Shown one piece after another: positions 6,846 through 10,100 of a stretch of 10,100 nt of DNA. The stretch is taken from NCBI GenBank assembly GCA_035646975.1, contig DASROJ010000308.1, positions 1 to 10,100 of the forward strand, written 5' to 3'. The notes under the pieces were generated by a model. That model did no database searches and was not told where the DNA came from. It saw only the letters and a list, made by a program, of their open reading frames with translations. This DNA comes from DASROJ01 sp035646975 (GTDB taxonomy: Bacteria; Acidobacteriota; Polarisedimenticolia; JACPZX01; DASXTC01). The stretch's first letter is position 1, and each line of letters begins with the position of its first letter. The position numbers and the translations under genes are program-made.

Positions 6846-8008
6846 TCGATCACCTGGAACAACTCCTCGAGCAGCTGGTCGGCGACAAGCTGCACCTCGT
6901 TCATCACCCGCTGCCCGAACCTTATCCCGCTGATCTCCCCGACGGCCATGTAGCTCACGCCGTTCTTCCGCCACATCCAGGCCCGGAACTTGTGAAGGCG
7001 TCCCGGGGGAACGTGTCCCGGCATCGGAGACTGGACCAGTCCGTCCATGATCCAGACATCGTTGCTGACCCGGGTGCCCTGGGGAAGGATGTTGATCGCC
7101 CGCTCCTTCCAGAAAGCGTGCACCCGCTCGATCAACGTGTCGAACGTCATGGCCCCGTCGGGAGCCGGCTCCCACAGCACATAGAGCCGGCGCAGCGCAT
7201 CGAGCTCCAACGCCAGATCCTGCCCCTCCGTCTTCGTGACAGCCGGATGCTCCGCCGCGGAGAACTCACCCGTGTCGAACAGCTTCTGCACCCGGTACCC
7301 CGCCACGGGGGACCAGGCGAACGGGATGCCGTAGGAGATGTCGGTGTTCTCGATTTGCCTGCGGTTTTTCGCCCATGGAAACTCATCGACCTTCGCGTTC
7401 TCGTGGCAGCGCACCGTGCGCGCCATTTCTTCCATGAGACGCATCAATCCCTCGGGGGCGCTGACCTGGAGGTTCACGTTGGCATCGGCGATGAACAGTC
7501 GTCCCGACTCGGGGCAGGCCCAGACATAGTAACGGCTCTTCCAGCCGCCGTGAGCCGTGGTTGTCTCGATGAGCACGCCTTCGTGCGAAGGCATCGCGAT
7601 CTTCTTCCCCTTCAACGGCTGATCGAAGGTCATCCCCTGCCAGAGACTCGCGACGGCTTTTTCCGCCTCCGCGACGTTCAGCTTGTCCCCCACGCCGCCT
7701 TCGGCCGCCAGTGGACGCCAGTGCAGGTAGAACAGCGGCCAGACGACCCGCTCCACCGTCGTGCGGCCCGTCGTGGCGTCACCCGCGTTCTCCACGACGG
7801 TCCAGCCGGTCGACGTCCTGTCGAGCACCTCGAGATGAATGTGGGACAAACCGGGCGGGGCGGCCGCCGGCGTCTCGGCCAGAGCCACCGTCGGAAGCAT
7901 CCCCCCGGCCACGAAGGCGAAGGCGAAGGCGGCGGCGTACCTCGCGCCGGGCGTCGTTGTGGGGACAGCGGTATTCCTGGCGATGCTCGTCGAGTCCGGC
8001 GTGCGCAC
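6839..8008 (-). CDS. Exported protein of unknown function
   Basis: A 389-residue protein I cannot assign to a family. I place the start at GTG 8008 because GGGGAGG (8018-8024) lies 9 bases upstream and the product then has a signal peptide: after an unusually long polar N-region, ARYAAAFAFAFVAGGMLPTVALA ends near residue 45, with cleavage before ETPAA. The frame remains open upstream, but only as a shadow of the SDR gene. The mature protein is Trp-rich and mixed alpha/beta (RVVWPLFYLHWRP, GGWKSRYYVWACPESGRLFIAD, RLYVLWEPAPDGAMTFD, FRAWMWRKNGVSYMAVGEI). Lone Cys165 and Cys201 are the only cysteines and could form a disulfide. There is no later membrane segment, so a periplasmic or secreted location is inferred. 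It follows the SDR gene on the same strand after 89 bp and may be cotranscribed. Its end overlaps the kinase-like gene tail to tail. Confidence 0.72.
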   Translation of the reverse strand: MRTPDSTSIARNTAVPTTTPGARYAAAFAFAFVAGGMLPTVALAETPAAAPPGLSHIHLEVLDRTSTGWTVVENAGDATTGRTTVERVVWPLFYLHWRPLAAEGGVGDKLNVAEAEKAVASLWQGMTFDQPLKGKKIAMPSHEGVLIETTTAHGGWKSRYYVWACPESGRLFIADANVNLQVSAPEGLMRLMEEMARTVRCHENAKVDEFPWAKNRRQIENTDISYGIPFAWSPVAGYRVQKLFDTGEFSAAEHPAVTKTEGQDLALELDALRRLYVLWEPAPDGAMTFDTLIERVHAFWKERAINILPQGTRVSNDVWIMDGLVQSPMPGHVPPGRLHKFRAWMWRKNGVSYMAVGEISGIRFGQRVMNEVQLVADQLLEELFQVIDY

Positions 8009-8097
8009 GATGGAGATCCTCCCCGCAGGTGTCCGACTATAGCAGGCTGACGGGCAGTCGGCTAACGGCGGGCCGTCCGGCCGGGCTCCCGGCAAGA

Positions 8098-8835
8098 TCA
8101 GTACAGGTGCCGGCCGCCGTCGACACGGAGGCATTCCCCTGTGACGAATTCGGTCTGTACCAGAAAAAGGACCGCCCGGGCGATTTCTTCTGCCCCGCCC
8201 CATCGGCGGAGGGGGGTCGCGGCAATGACCTTGGCGCTGTCTTCGTCCGACAGGTCGGGCGGCGGCAGGATCGGCCCCGGCGCGATCGCGTTGACCAGGA
8301 TGTCGGGGGCCAGCTCCAGCGCCAGCGACTCGGTCATCCCCGCCACGGCCGCCTTGGCGATGTAGTAGGGGGCGTATCCGGTGTAGCGGGGCCGGCCGCT
8401 CACCGCAGTCCAATCGCTGAAGTTGACGATGCGCCCGGCTCCCGCCTTGCGCATGTGCGGGGCCGCCTTCACGGAAAAGAGAAATGCGCTGCGCGCGTTC
8501 GAGTCCACCGCTTCGGCCCAGGCCCGCGAGCCGAGCGACGCCAGCGGCGCGCTGGTATAGGTCGACGCCATGTTGATCAGGATGTCGATGCTGCCCAGCT
8601 CGCGAGCGGCCCTGTCCACCGCGGCGCCCACCTGCGTCTCATCCAGCGCATCGGCCTGAAGGGTGACGGCCCGCACGCCGGCGGCTCTCGCCGCATCCGC
8701 CGACGTCTCGGCCGACCCGCGCGACTCGCGCCAGATGAGCGCCAGCGAGCAACCGTGCTGCGCCAGCTCGTGGGCGACCGCCTGTCCGATGCGCGCCCCA
8801 CCGGTGACCAGGGCCACCTTGCCTTGCGGGTCCAT
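8098..8835 (-). CDS. Short-chain dehydrogenase/reductase, pteridine-reductase-like
   Basis: A 245-residue cytoplasmic NAD(P)H-dependent oxidoreductase of the classical SDR size. Family signs in order: cofactor motif TGGARIG (11-17), Asp62 in QADALDE, the NMAS variant of NNAG (88-91), VNFSDWTAV near the catalytic Ser position, YYIAK (Tyr157 and Lys161 of YxxxK), and APGPILPP followed by a C-terminal VDGG. The D-x-x-x motif after VNF, the form VNAIAPGPILPP and the ending VDGGRHL resemble FolM/PTR1-type pteridine reductases, but that substrate is only a suggestion. The cofactor motif is one residue shorter than usual (TGGARRIG or TGxxxGIG). ATG 8835 has GGGAGAG 3 bases upstream (GGGAG at 8841-8845), and longer open-frame extensions run antisense through the MarC gene and are not real. 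A promoter-like pair lies at 8883-8910. Confidence 0.9.
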   Translation of the reverse strand: MDPQGKVALVTGGARIGQAVAHELAQHGCSLALIWRESRGSAETSADAARAAGVRAVTLQADALDETQVGAAVDRAARELGSIDILINMASTYTSAPLASLGSRAWAEAVDSNARSAFLFSVKAAPHMRKAGAGRIVNFSDWTAVSGRPRYTGYAPYYIAKAAVAGMTESLALELAPDILVNAIAPGPILPPPDLSDEDSAKVIAATPLRRWGGAEEIARAVLFLVQTEFVTGECLRVDGGRHLY

Positions 8836-8882
8836 CGTCTCTCCCGGATCAGTGTCTCGCGCCGCCGACCGCCATCGGGACC

Positions 8883-8910
8883 ATTGTACTCTGTGAAGGT
8901 ACTCTGTGAA
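8883..8910 (-). promoter_or_regulatory. Sigma70-like promoter for the SDR gene
   Basis: Read on the - strand: TTCACA (8905-8910) and TACAAT (8883-8888) with a 16-bp spacer, each one mismatch from consensus. A start near 8876 would give a leader of about 40 nt before ATG 8835. Both boxes fall within or beside the 13-bp tandem repeat. Confidence 0.55.
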
Positions 8911-8911
8911 G
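8886..8911. repeat. Perfect 13-bp tandem repeat in the divergent promoter region
   Basis: The unit GTACTCTGTGAAG occurs twice head to tail (8886-8898 and 8899-8911). Part of it, TGAAGGTAC, spans the junction (8894-8902) and recurs at 8921-8929. It may be an operator repeat or a slippage duplication. Confidence 0.8.
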
Positions 8912-8926
8912 ACGCCCGGCTGAAGG

Positions 8927-8932
8927 TACAAT
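8927..8932 (+). promoter_or_regulatory. Possible -10 box for the MarC gene
   Basis: TACAAT lies 8 bp before the ATG at 8941. If used, the mRNA would start at or almost at the start codon and be leaderless, which would also explain the weak ribosome site (GAAGG 14 bases upstream). The matching -35 (8904-8909) is poor, so this is tentative. Confidence 0.3.
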
Positions 8933-8940
8933 GCGCCGTC

Positions 8941-9573
8941 ATGTTGCCTGCATTCCAGTTCGGCCTGGCCTGCTTCTTCGCGATCTTCCCGATCGTCAAC
9001 CCGTTTTCCGCCGCTGCGCTGCTGATCGCGCTCACACCTGGTGAAACCGAGCAGCGGCGTCACGAGCAGGCGCGCCGCGCCGTCTTCTTCATGACCGCGA
9101 TCATGGTCGTCTCGTATTTCGCCGGCGCCTGGATCCTGAGCTTCTTCTCCATCAGTCGACCGGCGCTCGTGCTGGCGGCCGGGGTGCTCGTCTGCCGCAG
9201 CGGATGGCGCGCGATCACCGGGGCGGAGCGGCTGACCCAGGCGCAGCAGGACGAAGGAATGACCAAGGTCGACATCTCGCTGACGCCTCTGGGCATGCCG
9301 ATGCTTGCCGGGCCCGGGACGATCTCCGTCGTCATCGGGCTTTCGGCTGACGCCCGCGGGCTGCTGGCCAACGCCGGCGCGGTGGGGGCGATGCTGGCGG
9401 TGTCGCTCGTCAGCTACCTGGTGCTGGGCGCGGCCCCGGCGGTGGTGCGCTTCCTGGGCGAGACGGGACAGGCGGCGGTGTCCAAGGTGATGGGGCTCAT
9501 CATCCTGTGCGTCGGGATACAATTCCTGATCAACGGGCTGACAGTGATCGCGCCGGGGTTCATCCGGCCATGA
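8941..9573 (+). CDS. MarC family integral membrane protein
   Basis: A 210-residue inner-membrane protein of the MarC (UPF0056) family, whose transport role is still unsettled; E. coli MarC was named for its position near the mar locus and is not a proven drug exporter. The family features are clear: an N-terminal span with FPIVNPFSAAALLIALTPG (residues 16-34), then several hydrophobic segments (about 47-70, 74-92, 120-137, 144-166, 181-204). The conserved half-repeat PLGMPMLAGPGTIS is at 116-129 and a C-terminal MGLIILCVGIQFLINGL follows. Length matches the usual 200-220 residues. The start ATG 8941 fits the family N-terminus. It is divergent from the SDR gene, and the methyltransferase follows after 10 bp, suggesting cotranscription. 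Confidence 0.93.
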   Translation: MLPAFQFGLACFFAIFPIVNPFSAAALLIALTPGETEQRRHEQARRAVFFMTAIMVVSYFAGAWILSFFSISRPALVLAAGVLVCRSGWRAITGAERLTQAQQDEGMTKVDISLTPLGMPMLAGPGTISVVIGLSADARGLLANAGAVGAMLAVSLVSYLVLGAAPAVVRFLGETGQAAVSKVMGLIILCVGIQFLINGLTVIAPGFIRP

Positions 9574-9583
9574 ACGAGGGATC

Positions 9584-10100
9584 ATGAGCAAAGTGGTCGA
9601 CCTGTTCGACGAATGGGCAAGGAATGGACGAGCCGAGGGGATGGAGATCGGCCATGCTCCGGCGGCGCGCGGGGCGTTCGAGCGCCTCAAGCTCGGACCG
9701 GAGGGCCGTTACCTCGACATCGGATGCGGTGACGGGTACACGGTACGATGGGCGGCCGCGGCCGCACCGAAGGGTCGAGCCGTCGGACTGGACGCCTCGG
9801 CGGAGATGATCGCGCTGGCCCGGCGTCTGTCGCCCGGCCTGTCCAACGCCGAGTTCGTCACGGGAGGGTTCCCCGAGACCGACCCGCCGGGCGGTCCCTT
9901 CGACGCGATTTTCTCGATGGAGGTCTTCTACTACCTCGCCGACCTCGACGCCGCGATGAAGCGGGTCCACGAGCTGCTGCGGCCTGGCGGACGGTTCGTC
10001 TGCGTGGTGGATTTCTATGGCGAGAACAAGGCGAGCCATTCCTGGCCGGCGGATCTCGGCGTGCCGATGACGCTGCTCGATGCCTCGGGCTGGGCCGCCG
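9584..10100 (+). CDS. Class I SAM-dependent methyltransferase, N-terminal part
   Basis: An open frame from ATG 9584 to the window edge (172 residues seen, 3' end missing), with a GAGG ribosome site at 9576-9579. It is a Rossmann-fold methyltransferase: motif I LDIGCGDG (44-51), the acidic residue after strand 2 in AVGLDASAEMI (Asp70), FDAIFSMEVFYYL (106-118) at motif II, and LLRPGGRFVCVVDF (131-144) at motif III. The pattern fits the Methyltransf_11/25-type enzymes that act on small molecules such as quinones, sterols or lipids, but the acceptor cannot be told, as the substrate-binding C-terminus is cut. It starts 10 bp after marC and probably shares its transcript. No link in function to MarC is known to me. 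Confidence 0.92.
   Translation, partial: MSKVVDLFDEWARNGRAEGMEIGHAPAARGAFERLKLGPEGRYLDIGCGDGYTVRWAAAAAPKGRAVGLDASAEMIALARRLSPGLSNAEFVTGGFPETDPPGGPFDAIFSMEVFYYLADLDAAMKRVHELLRPGGRFVCVVDFYGENKASHSWPADLGVPMTLLDASGWAA

Larger units (their letters stand above)
8882..8933. repeat. Inverted repeat framing the divergent promoter region
   Basis: CATTGTAC at 8882-8889 and GTACAATG at 8926-8933 are perfect reverse complements 36 bp apart. Each arm contains a TACAAT box pointing outward, one toward the SDR gene and one toward the MarC gene. The interval holds a 13-bp tandem repeat. Confidence 0.6.

Noticed and set aside
8080..8093. Small G/C hairpin between the SDR gene and the exported-protein gene
   Set aside because: The loop is only 2 bases and no U tract follows, so it is not a convincing terminator.
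7711..8940. Long upstream extension of the MarC frame
   Set aside because: It is antisense to the SDR gene and the exported protein and is Arg/Pro-rich. The MarC family N-terminus starts at ATG 8941.
8836..9690. Upstream extension of the SDR frame on the - strand
   Set aside because: It is antisense to marC, with no family features. SDR proteins start close to the TGxxxGIG motif, as at ATG 8835.

Overview
This is a GC-rich window from a Gram-negative (diderm) bacterium. It carries an outer-membrane beta-barrel gene with an aromatic C-terminus, several proteins with Sec-type signal peptides, and clear Shine-Dalgarno sites. GTG and possibly TTG starts are used. Nothing in the sequence fixes the phylum; an environmental lineage such as Acidobacteria, Deltaproteobacteria or a related candidate phylum would fit, but that is a guess.

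Layout. 1-448 (+): C-terminal part of EPSP synthase (aroA). 563-2634 (+): a two-gene unit of a small unrecognised secreted protein and, overlapping it by 4 bp, a secreted HExxH zinc metalloprotease with a C-terminal PPC-type domain. 2644-2684: a perfect bidirectional terminator shared with the convergent gene. 2700-4214 (-): an alginate-export-type outer-membrane porin. 4215-4811: about 600 bp without a convincing gene, holding a good sigma70-like promoter that reads toward the porin, a 7-bp inverted repeat and a strong hairpin near the porin start. 4812-6068 (-): an exported M20-family zinc peptidase. 6123-6845 (+): a membrane-anchored histidine-kinase-type ATPase protein with no visible phosphoacceptor H-box. 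6839-8008 (-): an unrecognised exported protein, tail to tail with the kinase (7-bp overlap). 8098-8835 (-): a short-chain dehydrogenase resembling pteridine reductases. 8836-8940: a compact divergent promoter region with a 13-bp tandem repeat and mirror-image TACAAT boxes. 8941-9573 (+): a MarC-family membrane protein. 9584-end (+): a class I SAM methyltransferase cut by the window edge.

How the genes relate. Apart from the protease pair, the marC-methyltransferase pair and possibly the SDR/secreted-protein pair, these look like independent, mostly housekeeping or envelope genes with frequent strand switches. An envelope/secretion theme (protease, porin, M20 peptidase, exported unknown protein) is visible but does not add up to one pathway. 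I found no mobile element, CRISPR array, tRNA, rRNA or recognised riboswitch. I did not find a clearly novel system; the best leads are the protease pair, the non-coding region 4215-4811 and the divergent control region 8882-8933.
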